DNA of 64,000 bases from Corynebacterium choanae. GTDB taxonomy: Bacteria; Actinomycetota; Actinomycetes; Mycobacteriales; Mycobacteriaceae. Position numbers and translations under genes: made by a program. Under the pieces are notes generated by a model. The model was not told where the DNA came from and did no database searches. It was given only the letters and a program-made list of their open reading frames with translations. This document shows, one piece after another, positions 32,179 to 41,917 of the stretch. The stretch spans positions 2,294,001 through 2,358,000 of the forward strand of contig NZ_CP033896.1 of NCBI RefSeq assembly GCF_003813965.1, written 5' to 3'. Position 1 is the stretch's first letter, and every line of letters begins with the position of its first letter.

Positions 32179-35100
32179 TTAGCGCTGAGTACGGTAACCC
32201 ATGTTCCAGGCTGCACTGGCGATGAAGTCAGCCATGTTGCGTGGCCAACCCTGTGCGACCAGCTGGTCACGCAGTGGTTCATCGATGCCGCCACCGAGGA
32301 TGATCGCGCCACCGAAACCAGTCTGGTGGTTAGCAGCGAATCCGATGACTGCGGACAGTGCACCAAGAGCCAACAGGATCGGGATGATACCTGCGCCGGA
32401 GGATCCGGAGGAGATGGTGTCGATGTTCACTACACCAGAGGAGAGGCCACGGCCTGCACCATTTTGATCTTCCTCGCCTGGCTTTGGCTTGGTGTTCTCT
32501 TTTGCCTCGGTGTCATCGAGATCAGCCTTGCCGTTTTCGGCATTGGTGTAGCCGTCCGTGATGCCAGGATTCGCGAGACCATCGCCATCAGTATCGGTGG
32601 CGGTCGAAGGAACGTTTGACTCTTCACGGTTGCTCTTACCGTCTTGGTCGAAGTCCTCCTTACCGTCATTGATTCCGTTGTTGTCGGAATCCTTGTCGTA
32701 AGGATCAGATCCGATTGCCTTCTCGTCGTCGTTATTCACGCCGTCGTTGTCAGCATCAGGATCGTTCTTGTTCAGTTTGCCGTCACCGTCGAAGTCGTCG
32801 TCACCACCGGTCTTGTCTGGTCGGTGATCTTCACCGTTGCCACCAGGCTTTTTACCAGGGAATTCAGGGTCAATCAGATCGGCTTTATTGTTCTTATTCT
32901 CATCGGTGATACCGGTATCGCCGAGGCCGTCACCGTTGTTGTCAGCGACCTTGCCGCTAGGAACCTCCGACTCATAGGCATTGTTGTATCCATCACCGTC
33001 GGAATCTTCCGAGCCATCGCGGATACCATCTTTGTCAGTATCAGGCTCGAGCGGATCCAGACCGGCAGCGATTTCGTCATCATTGCTGACTCCGTCGTTA
33101 TCGGCATCCGGATCTTGTGCATTTGGAATACCGTCGTGATCGCGATCCCCTTCAGGGCTCTTCGGATCGATCTCAGAGCCACCGTTTCCGTTATTGCCGC
33201 CAGTGGAACCAGATCCCGGATAGTCAGGATCGTTGAGGTCAGCTTTACCGTTGTTGTTCTTATCGGTGATCCCGGTGTCGGCGATCCCGTCACCATCAAC
33301 GTCGGTTACCGAACCCGATGGAACTTCCGACTCTTTGGCGTTGCTAACGCCGTCGTTGTCTTCGTCCTCATCGCCATCAAGGATGCCGTTGTTGTTTGAG
33401 TCTGGGTTCAATGGATCCAGACCAGCTTTGATCTCGTCAGTGTTGCTGACGCCATCGTTATCTGCGTCAGGATCGGTTGCATCTGGCTGACCGTCACCAT
33501 CAGTATCGGTACCATCCCCGGTGTTTCCACCGGAAGTACCAGGATATTCATCATCGACGAGGTCAGCTTCTTTGTTTCCGTTCTTGTCGGTGATGCCAGT
33601 ATCGGCAAGACCGTCGCCATCAACGTCGGTTACCGAACCCGATGGAACTTCCGACTCTTTGGCGTTGCTAACGCCGTCGTTGTCTTCGTCCTCATCGCCG
33701 TCACTGATTCCGTCGTTGTCCGAATCATTGTCGAACGGATCCAGGCCAGCAGCTTTCTCGTCGTCGTTATTTACGCCGTCGTTGTCTGCATCCGGATCAT
33801 TCTTATTCAGGATGCCGTCACCGTCAAAGTCATCATCGCCACCGGTCTTGTCATCGTTGTGATCACCCTTTTGAGGATATTCATCATCGATGAGGTCAGC
33901 TTCTTTGTTTCCGTTCTTGTCGGTGATGCCAGGATCGGCAAGACCGTCGCCATCCTTATCAGTCACAGGACGTTGCGGAATGACTGACTCTTCAGCATTT
34001 GTGACTTCATCACCGTCGGCATCCTCATTGCCGTCAGGAGTACCGTTGTCGTCAGTATCCGTGTCGAACGGATCCAGACCAGCAGCTTTCTCGTCGTCGT
34101 TATTTACGCCGTCGTCGTCAGCATCCGGATCATTCTTATTCAGGATGCCGTCACCGTCAAAGTCATCATCGCCACCGGTCTTGTCATCGTTGTGATCACC
34201 CTTGTGAGGATATTCATCATCGATGAGGTCAGCTTCTTTGTTTCCGTTCTTGTCGGTGATGCCAGTATCGGCAAGACCGTCGCCATCAACGTCGGTTACC
34301 GAACCCGATGGGACTTCCGACTCTTTGGCGTTGCTAACGCCGTCGTTGTCTTCGTCCTCATCGCCGTCACTGATTCCGTCGTTGTCCGAATCATTGTCGA
34401 ACGGATCCAGGCCAGCAGCTTTCTCGTCGTCGTTATTTACGCCGTCGTTGTCTGCATCCGGATCATTCTTATTCAGGATGCCGTCACCGTCGAAGTCATC
34501 ATCGCCACCGGTCTTGTCATCATTGTGATCACCAGTTTCGACCGAACCGCCGGCTTCGGTACCGTTTTCGTTTTCGGTCGGCTCCTTAGGGCCATTGCCG
34601 TCTGGATCGGTGGTACCGGGCTTGTAGCCGTCACCACCGACGGTGCCGTCGCCACCGTCGTTTTTGGCATCTTTGTTTACGCGACCTGGAATGGTCGTGA
34701 TGATGGTGTCGCCATCTTTAAAGTTGCGAACAAAGTTGATGACGGCCTTGCCGTTTTCAACGGTGTACTCAAAGTCGACACCCGGGATCAGCGAATTGCC
34801 GTTCTGCGTGATGTTTGGAGTTGCGTTGTCAGTGAACGGAGCGTCCGGATCTTCGTTGATAGTGATGCTCGGGCGGCTCACGTTACCTTCAGTGACCTTG
34901 GAGGTGGCCTTGTAGGTAACAGGAGCACCGTCCTTTAAGTTCTTTCCAGCAACAGATTTACCGTCCGCCCCAAGAATTTCAACGTTGGTGTTGATCTTGC
35001 CGTTGAACTCTGGCACTTCGGTGCTTGCGCGCTCGATCGAACCCCAGTCAGCGCTCGAGGTACCCAGCGGAAGTGCAACTTGACGGTCACCTTCGGTGTA

Positions 35101-36498
35101 GTAGAAGGACATCTGAACTGGTGCCTTGTTCAGTGCACGAGCCATGGTGTCTGGGTCAGCACTTGCTTCATCGACAGGGATGTCAGCAATGGTTGCCGAG
35201 TTAAACGGCGCGGATGCAACTGGGTTGATGTACTGGTTAGCGTTTGCCTGTACCCAGTTTTGGTGGTTGTCCGGGTTATCTGGGGAGATCCAGACATCGC
35301 CGTTTTTATCAAACTTGCTGACAGGCACGAGCACTGGAGCCTCGAACGGGCCGTGGTTTTCAGCGTCGATGTACGCCATGGCCTGCCACACTGTGATGTT
35401 CTCTGCAGTGACGTGCTTCAGGATTTCCGGATCAATGTGCAGCTTCAAGCGGTAAGGCTTGGCCTTCTGGGTGAACCCAACACTAATCGTGTTATACGAG
35501 TAACCAGCATGTGGCTGCAATTGCATCGCACGAACCACAGTGGTGCCCGCGTCAGCAGCAGCTTGTTGCTTGGCGCCGGTCGCAACCTGATTACCTTCAG
35601 ACTGCTTCAGGTTCAGCGTAGTGTTAGCCTTCAACCAGTCGGTCCAGCTACGAGAGTCATCCGACGGAAGTTCAGCAGTGGTGAGGTCAACGACGGTACC
35701 CGAGGATGGGCTTTCGGCGAGCACTGCCTTCTTACGACGCAGGAACCAATCGTCGTAGTTGTTTTGCCAACGAGCGTAAGCGTTGAAGGAAGAGCCCTCT
35801 TCCTTGATGATCTCCTCAATCGGCTTATCCAGCTGCACGATTGTTTCGCCAACCAGGTTGTAGTTTTCAACCGGAACGTCGGTGAACACACCCCAGTTAC
35901 CGGAAAGCGCCTTGCGTTCGAAGACATCAGCACCGGTAGCCGGAATAAGCGCCGACTTCGCATCGTTGAGCACGCGCCACACGGTGCCATCGCCTTGTGC
36001 GTATGGATCCTCGTCGCCCTTCTGTGCACCGGTGACCAGGTTGATGTGCCCCTTCATACCGGGGACAACCTTTTCAGCGTAGCGGGTGTACCGGACGGTC
36101 GGCGAAGCTTGCCCCTTGTCCTGTGCCATCACGGAGATCCCGGTGATGTGCTTTGCCAATGCCGGATCGAACTTCAGGTAGATCCACTCTTGGCGGGGCG
36201 AAAGCGATGCACGGTAGAGGAGGTTCAGTTTGAATGCGGTCGGAGTCACCGTACCGGCGTATTCAACACCGGTCTGCACGATGATGCCTTCTTTACCAGC
36301 CGACCAGGTGTCGTAGCCCTTAGGGAAGGGCCATGCAGAGTTGTTCAGCGCTTCAGCACTTGCGACAGGTGCAGCAGTGAATGGGGTGTCCACCGCGTGT
36401 ACCACTGGCATTGCCAGGGCGACGGAGCACACAGCGGCAATCATCCGAGTGCGGCTGCGGCTTGAAAACAGGCCAACTTTTTTGTGGCTCTTGCTCAT
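32179..36498 (-). CDS. Large secreted surface protein with thrombospondin type 3 (calcium-binding) repeats
   Basis: 1439 residues from the ATG at 36498 (MSKSHKKVG), with GGAAGGA upstream. A signal peptide ends near VVHA. Residues ~45-620 form a large region of unknown fold (two copies of an STIxGF/ITVMAQ-like beta segment are suggested: LYLKFDPALAKHITGISVMAQ and RLKLHIDPEILKHVTAENITVWQ). Residues ~655-1333 hold six acidic TSP3-type modules dense in DxDxDG loops (for example DPDADNDGVNNDDE), the first three each 111 residues. Near 1363-1390 is a hydrophobic segment (IIPILLALGALSAVIGFAA), then a conserved-looking 45-residue end (EPLRDQLVAQGWPRN). There is no LPXTG sorting signal. It interrupts the rimI-tsaB neighbourhood. 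A role as a calcium-dependent adhesin or envelope spacer is inferred. Confidence 0.9.
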   Translation of the reverse strand: MSKSHKKVGLFSSRSRTRMIAAVCSVALAMPVVHAVDTPFTAAPVASAEALNNSAWPFPKGYDTWSAGKEGIIVQTGVEYAGTVTPTAFKLNLLYRASLSPRQEWIYLKFDPALAKHITGISVMAQDKGQASPTVRYTRYAEKVVPGMKGHINLVTGAQKGDEDPYAQGDGTVWRVLNDAKSALIPATGADVFERKALSGNWGVFTDVPVENYNLVGETIVQLDKPIEEIIKEEGSSFNAYARWQNNYDDWFLRRKKAVLAESPSSGTVVDLTTAELPSDDSRSWTDWLKANTTLNLKQSEGNQVATGAKQQAAADAGTTVVRAMQLQPHAGYSYNTISVGFTQKAKPYRLKLHIDPEILKHVTAENITVWQAMAYIDAENHGPFEAPVLVPVSKFDKNGDVWISPDNPDNHQNWVQANANQYINPVASAPFNSATIADIPVDEASADPDTMARALNKAPVQMSFYYTEGDRQVALPLGTSSADWGSIERASTEVPEFNGKINTNVEILGADGKSVAGKNLKDGAPVTYKATSKVTEGNVSRPSITINEDPDAPFTDNATPNITQNGNSLIPGVDFEYTVENGKAVINFVRNFKDGDTIITTIPGRVNKDAKNDGGDGTVGGDGYKPGTTDPDGNGPKEPTENENGTEAGGSVETGDHNDDKTGGDDDFDGDGILNKNDPDADNDGVNNDDEKAAGLDPFDNDSDNDGISDGDEDEDNDGVSNAKESEVPSGSVTDVDGDGLADTGITDKNGNKEADLIDDEYPHKGDHNDDKTGGDDDFDGDGILNKNDPDADDDGVNNDDEKAAGLDPFDTDTDDNGTPDGNEDADGDEVTNAEESVIPQRPVTDKDGDGLADPGITDKNGNKEADLIDDEYPQKGDHNDDKTGGDDDFDGDGILNKNDPDADNDGVNNDDEKAAGLDPFDNDSDNDGISDGDEDEDNDGVSNAKESEVPSGSVTDVDGDGLADTGITDKNGNKEADLVDDEYPGTSGGNTGDGTDTDGDGQPDATDPDADNDGVSNTDEIKAGLDPLNPDSNNNGILDGDEDEDNDGVSNAKESEVPSGSVTDVDGDGIADTGITDKNNNGKADLNDPDYPGSGSTGGNNGNGGSEIDPKSPEGDRDHDGIPNAQDPDADNDGVSNDDEIAAGLDPLEPDTDKDGIRDGSEDSDGDGYNNAYESEVPSGKVADNNGDGLGDTGITDENKNNKADLIDPEFPGKKPGGNGEDHRPDKTGGDDDFDGDGKLNKNDPDADNDGVNNDDEKAIGSDPYDKDSDNNGINDGKEDFDQDGKSNREESNVPSTATDTDGDGLANPGITDGYTNAENGKADLDDTEAKENTKPKPGEEDQNGAGRGLSSGVVNIDTISSGSSGAGIIPILLALGALSAVIGFAANHQTGFGGAIILGGGIDEPLRDQLVAQGWPRNMADFIASAAWNMGYRTQR
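33535..34533 (-). repeat. Three near-identical 333-bp direct repeats in the surface-protein gene
   Basis: Units 34201-34533, 33868-34200 and 33535-33867 each begin with the codons for GDHNDDKTGGDDDFDGDG (the third continues into GTSGGN). Long stretches are identical at the DNA level, suggesting recent duplication and possible copy-number variation. Three more diverged modules follow to about 32500. Such repeats are also a risk for assembly collapse. Confidence 0.85.
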
Positions 36499-37179
36499 AA
36501 CTTTCGTTCCTTCCAATGATCTGCGCACGCTTGTTCACGACGCAGGCGTTCGCCGGGGCTCCCATGCACCGACGAAAAGTACTTCCTTCAAGCGGCTCCC
36601 AAGCCCTTGATCGGAAGTGTTTTCAGCTATTGAAGTAGCAGGGCTTCCACCTCCTGCTCTTCGCAGTAACACCAACGAGGGCGTCTGAGAAATAATGTGC
36701 CTCACAGACAAATCGAGGTAAAGAATCAGTTGTTTACTAGACGAACTAATACCTCCGCCGAAGCTATGGCTCTTCCGCCAACGGGTTGCCCTAGCCCCCA
36801 CCCATCGAAAACGAAAACTTATGTCACAAGCTGGCGATATAGGCTCCCTCTAACAGCGTTAGCGAATTTTGTTTCGTATTGCTAAGTCAGGAAATTTTCT
36901 AATTAATTCCTTTACCCTATATCGGGGGAGTAAACGCCAAGGCGTGGAGAGACAAATGTAGCGTTTTCAAAGTTCCCTCACCCGGCTCTCAGCATGCCCC
37001 AAGAACCCCCATCGATGCTCCCATCCACCAGCTTTTGCCCACGTAATAAAGTATTTTTGGGTGCAATAGCTAATAGTATTGCTGCCGAAAATACCCCCTG
37101 GCAATGTTCCACTACGTGGAATTTTCACCCCTGCTGGCTAACGACATTCCCCCAAAAAGATAGTTTTAAGTATAAAATT
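36499..37179. other. AT-rich region upstream of the surface-protein gene
   Basis: 681 bp, clearly richer in A/T than its surroundings, especially 36880-37180. It contains CTAAC-AGC-GTTAG (36851-36863) and a separated inverted pair CGATATAGG / CCTATATCG (36835-36843 and 36917-36925). It is expected to hold the surface-protein promoter; no gene was found. Confidence 0.45.
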
Positions 37180-37881
37180 TTAAGTGTCCGAACGTGGCGG
37201 TAACGCGCTCGAACGGGGTTTGCGCGCCGGTTCCTTCGCGTCCGGTCGCCGCAGATACAGCGCCACCAGTGGCTCAGGCGGTTCGGCAAGGTTAGCAACT
37301 GAAGCTAAAGCTATGGGCGTGGGATAGGTTTCCACCACGGTACTCGTTGCGAATGCCTCTACTGCCGCATCGGTGAGGCCTGCCGCAGCAGCTACCAAGC
37401 CGACCTGGCCGGCATACTGCTCAATAATCGCATCGGGTCGTCCAACATTAGGTTCAGTAATTCTTTGACCATCCCGATACGTTGCGTAATACCACTCACG
37501 GCGACGTGCATCGGTGACAACTAGTAGATCCCCCAAGGATGATGTGCCAGCAACGCACTGACCTACAGCGCTAGCAGCCATTGCATCTAAAGTGCACACC
37601 GGCCAAACAGGAATATCCAACGCATCAGCATAAGCTTGTGCCGTAGCCATCCCCACCCGTAAACCGGTGAAAGGCCCAGGGCCACAGCCAGCAACGACAC
37701 CAGCAAGATCAGCAGGTGCCGCGGCAATCGCGGCGAGCGCCTCACCGATAGCAGGCACCAAACGTTCGTTGTGGTGACGGCATGCATGAACCGTGGTCTC
37801 AGCGAGAACCCGCCGAGCATCGGTATCAACAAGACCAACCACAAGAGAAGGCGTCGCAGAGTCAATGGTGAGAATCAGCAC
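37180..37881 (-). CDS. tsaB: t6A biosynthesis protein TsaB
   Basis: Scaffold partner of TsaD in t6A synthesis. 233 residues from the GTG at 37881 with AGGATTGAG just before; the longer frame adds no family residues. Kae1-like N-terminal half: LILTIDSATPSLVVGLVDTD, HHNERLVPAIGEAL, GCGPGPFTGLRVGMATAQAYADAL. The C-terminal half is variable and ends in a Lys/Arg/Pro-rich tail. tsaE is 233 bp upstream on the same strand. Confidence 0.94.
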   Translation of the reverse strand: MLILTIDSATPSLVVGLVDTDARRVLAETTVHACRHHNERLVPAIGEALAAIAAAPADLAGVVAGCGPGPFTGLRVGMATAQAYADALDIPVWPVCTLDAMAASAVGQCVAGTSSLGDLLVVTDARRREWYYATYRDGQRITEPNVGRPDAIIEQYAGQVGLVAAAAGLTDAAVEAFATSTVVETYPTPIALASVANLAEPPEPLVALYLRRPDAKEPARKPRSSALPPRSDT

Positions 37882-38113
37882 ATACTCAATCCTATGCCAC
37901 ACCCCCGCCAGGCAATAACCCAAAAAGAGACCATACTAAAACCCCTGCAAGCACGCACCCCGCAGGGACGCTGTTGAGGTGGTCTTCCAGCGCGACGCAA
38001 CTTGGATTTCACCACCGCGACCTCGCAGCGTTCCAACCCCCACACTATGTGCAGCAGCAGTCCCCGGCGTGTACTACACCACAGCAGTCAAGCATTATTT
38101 CAGCATTGGTTGA

Positions 38114-38623
38114 TTACCGATCAGCATCATGCCACCGCCAACTGATAATGCGTGCCTCGGAATCCGGATCCTCTTCGACAGCGGTATTGCGATCGATGGA
38201 AATCGTCATCCATCGAGCAGCAAGTTGCTCCATAAGCCCCTCTCCCCATTCGGCGACGACCACTGCCTGTTCCAAATCGGTATCTAAATCAAGTGCATCA
38301 AGCGAGCCCAACGGATCGACAGCAGCATCCGGATCTTCCCCAAACAATCGATAGGCATCAACATGCACCAGATCAGGGCCGTTGCTGATACTGCGGTGCA
38401 GCCGGGCGATCACAAACGTTGGTGAGGTCACCCGACCCTTGACCCTCATCCCTTCGGCCAGCCCCTGGGTAAACGTCGTTTTCCCAGCACCCAACGGACC
38501 GTCCAAAATAACCACATCACCAGCGCAAAGAGTAGCGCCAATTGCTGCCCCTAGCGACTGGGTGGCAGCAATTGTCTCGCAGCGAAGTCTCCCGGAATGT
38601 GGATAGCTAAATTGTGACGTCAT
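38114..38623 (-). CDS. tsaE: t6A biosynthesis ATPase TsaE
   Basis: ATPase that resets the TsaB-TsaD complex. 169 residues from the ATG at 38623 (MTSQFSYPHSGRLRC); the longer open frame has a Cys-rich, unconserved extension. P-loop GPLGAGKTTFTQGLAEG, then VTSPTFVIARLH, HVDAYRL and VVVAEWGEGLMEQ. Complete. It sits between alr and tsaB in the conserved alr-tsaE-tsaB-rimI-tsaD order of actinobacteria. Confidence 0.94.
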   Translation of the reverse strand: MTSQFSYPHSGRLRCETIAATQSLGAAIGATLCAGDVVILDGPLGAGKTTFTQGLAEGMRVKGRVTSPTFVIARLHRSISNGPDLVHVDAYRLFGEDPDAAVDPLGSLDALDLDTDLEQAVVVAEWGEGLMEQLAARWMTISIDRNTAVEEDPDSEARIISWRWHDADR

Positions 38624-38877
38624 AACTGTGCAGTGTATCGCTTCTGCAAAAACCCACACAGCACAGCAGGCAATGCTCATCCTGCCCCACCCGCAAGAAT
38701 AGTGACAACAGATGTTCCCGTCAGTTGCGAGCATGCTTGCCTCTGCGACTTCGCAGGGTGGCTGTCCCGGCTACGAACAGCTGCTCACCTCAGCGGCACA
38801 CTTCCTGCGACACAGTTACTCCCCCTATCGCCTAGGGCGCGAAACAGTGAGCAGTGTTGACATGTCCCACCGTCGCA

Positions 38878-40056
38878 CTAGTCCGGGAAGGTACCGGTGA
38901 GTGCGCCAGCTGTACGAGTTAACACTGCGGGGAGATTCTTCCCTGATGGACTGACATATTCCCGATGAATTCGACCATGTGGGGCACAGACAATCTCGTA
39001 GGCGATGGTGTCGGTTGCTAACGCAAGCTCTTCAGCAGTCATCTCCTGATGTGTACCTGGACCAAAGATTAACGCGTCGTCACCGCCGCGAACACCGTGC
39101 TGATTGTCGCCGAGGAAAATAATAATTTGATCCATACAAACCCGGCCAACCTGCGGATATCGCTCACCATCGATAGTGACCCACAAATGATTCTGCCAGG
39201 AGCGGGGACAACCATCGGCGTAGCCGAAGGGGATGGTGGCGATAAAACCGTCGCTGGGTGCCCGCCACGTGCCGCCGTATGAGACTGGTTGACCTTGTGC
39301 AATGGGTTTGACCACCACCACCTTGGCCAGCAGTGTCATTGCCGGCTGCAGACCGTGATCCTCACCGGCCACCGGTTCCACCCCGTAGAGTGCAATACCC
39401 GGCCGAACCATGTCAAAACCCAAATCGTGACGAGCCAACGTGGTCGGCGAATTCGCGAGATGATTCATCTGCGGGGTGAGTCCGGCCGCCCGCGCGGCAG
39501 CAACGGCCCGCCGGAACGTGGCAGCCTGCGCATTGTTATAGGGGTTTTGCTCCTCATCGCCTAGCGCTAAATGGCTCATAATCCCGGTGAACTGCACATA
39601 ACGCGACGCCTCGGCGAGGGTGCGAAACACACTCGGCCAATCTGCTTCGCACACCCCTGAGCGTCCCATCCCCGTTTCAACCTTTACCGTCACCTGGGCG
39701 GTGATCTCAGTCTCTTTCGCGGCACGCACCACTGCATGCGCATGCGCCGCGGAGATAATCGCCAAATCGATGCCTGCTTGTAAGGCGGCAGCGATATCTT
39801 GTTCTGGCCGCCACATCCACGCCAAAATTGGTTTGGTTATCCCAGATTCCCGCAGTGTTACGGCTTCTTTCAAGGTTGCCACCCCAAACTGGTCGGCACC
39901 GTGTGCAGCCATCACATGGGCGCACACCACCGCACCGTGGTTGTAGCCGTCAGCTTTCACCACCGCCATCAGTTTCCGGTCACCGATGAGTTTTTTCACC
40001 AACGCAGTGTTCGCGGCAATCGCGTCAAGGTCGATCCGTTGGGTCAACAAATGCAT
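38878..40056 (-). CDS. alr: Alanine racemase
   Basis: Interconverts L- and D-alanine for peptidoglycan, using PLP. 392 residues from the ATG at 40056 (MHLLTQRIDLDAIAANTALV), which fits the family start; the ATG at 40095 would add 13 residues. PLP lysine in MAVVKADGYNHG, then VTVKVETGMGRSG, HLANSPTTL, FDMVRPGIALYG and the second catalytic region GRVCMDQ. Complete. It is followed by tsaE 254 bp downstream. Confidence 0.95.
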   Translation of the reverse strand: MHLLTQRIDLDAIAANTALVKKLIGDRKLMAVVKADGYNHGAVVCAHVMAAHGADQFGVATLKEAVTLRESGITKPILAWMWRPEQDIAAALQAGIDLAIISAAHAHAVVRAAKETEITAQVTVKVETGMGRSGVCEADWPSVFRTLAEASRYVQFTGIMSHLALGDEEQNPYNNAQAATFRRAVAAARAAGLTPQMNHLANSPTTLARHDLGFDMVRPGIALYGVEPVAGEDHGLQPAMTLLAKVVVVKPIAQGQPVSYGGTWRAPSDGFIATIPFGYADGCPRSWQNHLWVTIDGERYPQVGRVCMDQIIIFLGDNQHGVRGGDDALIFGPGTHQEMTAEELALATDTIAYEIVCAPHGRIHREYVSPSGKNLPAVLTRTAGALTGTFPD

Positions 40057-40468
40057 GGGACCTATTGTGCCACTGCCCAGAGCAATATCGGTCATTGAAC
40101 CGAAAATAGTGCCGTAATGCGCAACTTCACCCCGCACAGCGACAAGGTCATCAGGCGTGTACATCGCCACAAGCAAAACCAGCCAATTGAAAACGCACCA
40201 AAGCTGTCGCCATTCCAAACGATGGGCACAGCCGCCGTAGCGCGTCCCCGCACACCGGCGTGCACGGTATTGCACTGACCGACAATACTCCGCAGCAAGG
40301 GTCTCCGCAGGGCGAGCATTGCCCCACAACACATGCTGCACCTGCGACAATAATGCGGCGCACCACCGTCGAATCTTGTTCTGCCACTTCCACTCAAACC
40401 ATGGCAGCAGAAGACATGCGATCAACACCATGCCGCGGCCTATTCACGCCATGCCGCGGCCTTTATGG
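40057..40468. other. alr-nnrD intergenic region
   Basis: 412 bp. The open frame extending upstream from alr (to 40431) is not family-like. Next to the nnrD stop is a tandem repeat of CCATGCCGCGGCCT (40428-40441 and 40449-40462, 21-bp period), each containing the palindrome CCGCGG. No gene was recognised. Confidence 0.45.
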
Positions 40469-41917
40469 TTACGGTGGCGTAGTGGTGCCCTTAAGTGTCG
40501 TAGTGATCGCCAAAGCCAAATCACTCGCCGGGGCAGGACCTTGCAAACTTCTCGCAGCCTCCGCATGAAGTTTCGCGGCAAGTGCCACACTCAGCGGCTC
40601 TGCGCGGTGCGCAACCGCGGCACCAATAATTCCCGACAACACATCCCCTGAGCCAGGAGTGGCAGCCCACGAGCTTTCCGCATCAATGACAAATGCTTCT
40701 GCCGAAGTCGCCACCACCGTGATGCGGCCTTTAAGAAGCACACAGCAGCCCAATTTCACCGCCAAGGCCCGTGCCGCACCAATTCGGTCATTGCCCGGCG
40801 GGCGACCCATCATCCGGGCATATTCCCCATCGTGTGGAGTCAGCACTGTCAATTGGGTGCGGGCAGCAAGCCGATGCCGTAAATGCTCATCATGCGCCAA
40901 CGCCGTTAACGCATCAGCATCCACAATCAGCGGCACATTCTGCTCAATTAACCACCGCAGATTCGCATCAGATTCCCCAATACCAGGTCCGGTTACCCAA
41001 CAATCCACCGATCCTGCATCAGTTGGGGTAGTCGTCGCCACAACCTCCGGATGGCGGGCAAGAACAGCCTTTTTCGCAGGCCCCGCATACCGCACCATCG
41101 GGGAAGTTGCGCGCACCGCCCCCGAGACACACAGCACCGCAGCCCCCGGATATTTTGCCGAACCGGCATGAATACCAGTGACACCACCGGTGTACTTGTT
41201 GCTTAACCGGCCAGGTACCGGCCAGGCGCGAAGATCGTCTTTAGTAATGACCCTTCCCCACGGCGGCACCATAGCCAACTGCGCATCAATGCCAAGTCCG
41301 TGCAGCTCCACTTTCCCGCACACGTCGCTACCCAACGCATGGGCAGGTTTTAATGCACCAAAGGTGACCGTGCGATCCGCAGCAATACCATTCGAATGCA
41401 AAATCCCAGTCATCGGCGACACCCCAGAGGGAATATCGACCGCCAACACTGGGGCGCGTTTATGAGTAACCACCAGCGATGCAGCAACAGCAGCCGCATC
41501 TTTGAGACCCCCATGGGCACCAATACCCACAATGCCATCAATAATCAGATCAGCCTGCTGCACATCAGCAATCGCAAAATCGGCAGCAAAACCAACCCCT
41601 GCGATCCGCTGAGGTTGCAGCAAATCTAACGCTGGCTGGTGCAACGACTTCCCAGTCGCCCACACCGTGACATAGGCGCCACGACGTTTCAACTCATAGG
41701 CGGCATACAAGGCATCGCCACCATTACCGCCTGTGCCACAGAGCACTAATACTCGCGCACCAGCGGCCGCCGCAGTACGTCGCTGACGCAACATGTCCAG
41801 CGCAGCATGTGCAACAGCAGCAGCTGCTTGCCGCATCAATTGTTCACCGCGCTTGGCAATCAGCGGCAGCTCCGCGGAACGGACAGCTTGTGGAGTGTAC
41901 AGCGGCATCGGAGACAT
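40469..41917 (-). CDS. nnrD: Bifunctional NAD(P)H-hydrate epimerase / dehydratase
   Basis: Repairs hydrated NADH and NADPH. 482 residues from the ATG at 41917, preceded by an AAGG site. N-terminal epimerase (YjeF_N, about 1-215): VLVLCGTGGNGGDALYAAYEL, DLIIDGIVGIGAHGGL, VLAVDIPSGVSPMTG. C-terminal ADP-dependent dehydratase (ribokinase-like): WVTGPGIGESDANLRWL, PLIVDADALTAL, TVLTPHDGEYARMMG, VLLKGRITVV and ATPGSGDVLSGIIGA. Both halves are intact. Confidence 0.94.
   Translation of the reverse strand: MSPMPLYTPQAVRSAELPLIAKRGEQLMRQAAAAVAHAALDMLRQRRTAAAAGARVLVLCGTGGNGGDALYAAYELKRRGAYVTVWATGKSLHQPALDLLQPQRIAGVGFAADFAIADVQQADLIIDGIVGIGAHGGLKDAAAVAASLVVTHKRAPVLAVDIPSGVSPMTGILHSNGIAADRTVTFGALKPAHALGSDVCGKVELHGLGIDAQLAMVPPWGRVITKDDLRAWPVPGRLSNKYTGGVTGIHAGSAKYPGAAVLCVSGAVRATSPMVRYAGPAKKAVLARHPEVVATTTPTDAGSVDCWVTGPGIGESDANLRWLIEQNVPLIVDADALTALAHDEHLRHRLAARTQLTVLTPHDGEYARMMGRPPGNDRIGAARALAVKLGCCVLLKGRITVVATSAEAFVIDAESSWAATPGSGDVLSGIIGAAVAHRAEPLSVALAAKLHAEAARSLQGPAPASDLALAITTTLKGTTTPP

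Noticed and set aside
32644..34938. Long Val/Ile-rich plus-strand frames opposite the TSP3 repeats
   Set aside because: They arise because Asp/Asn codons read as Val/Ile on the opposite strand; not independent genes.
35080..36465. 461-codon plus-strand frame opposite the surface protein
   Set aside because: Antisense shadow; the minus-strand gene has a signal peptide, ribosome-binding site and repeat structure.
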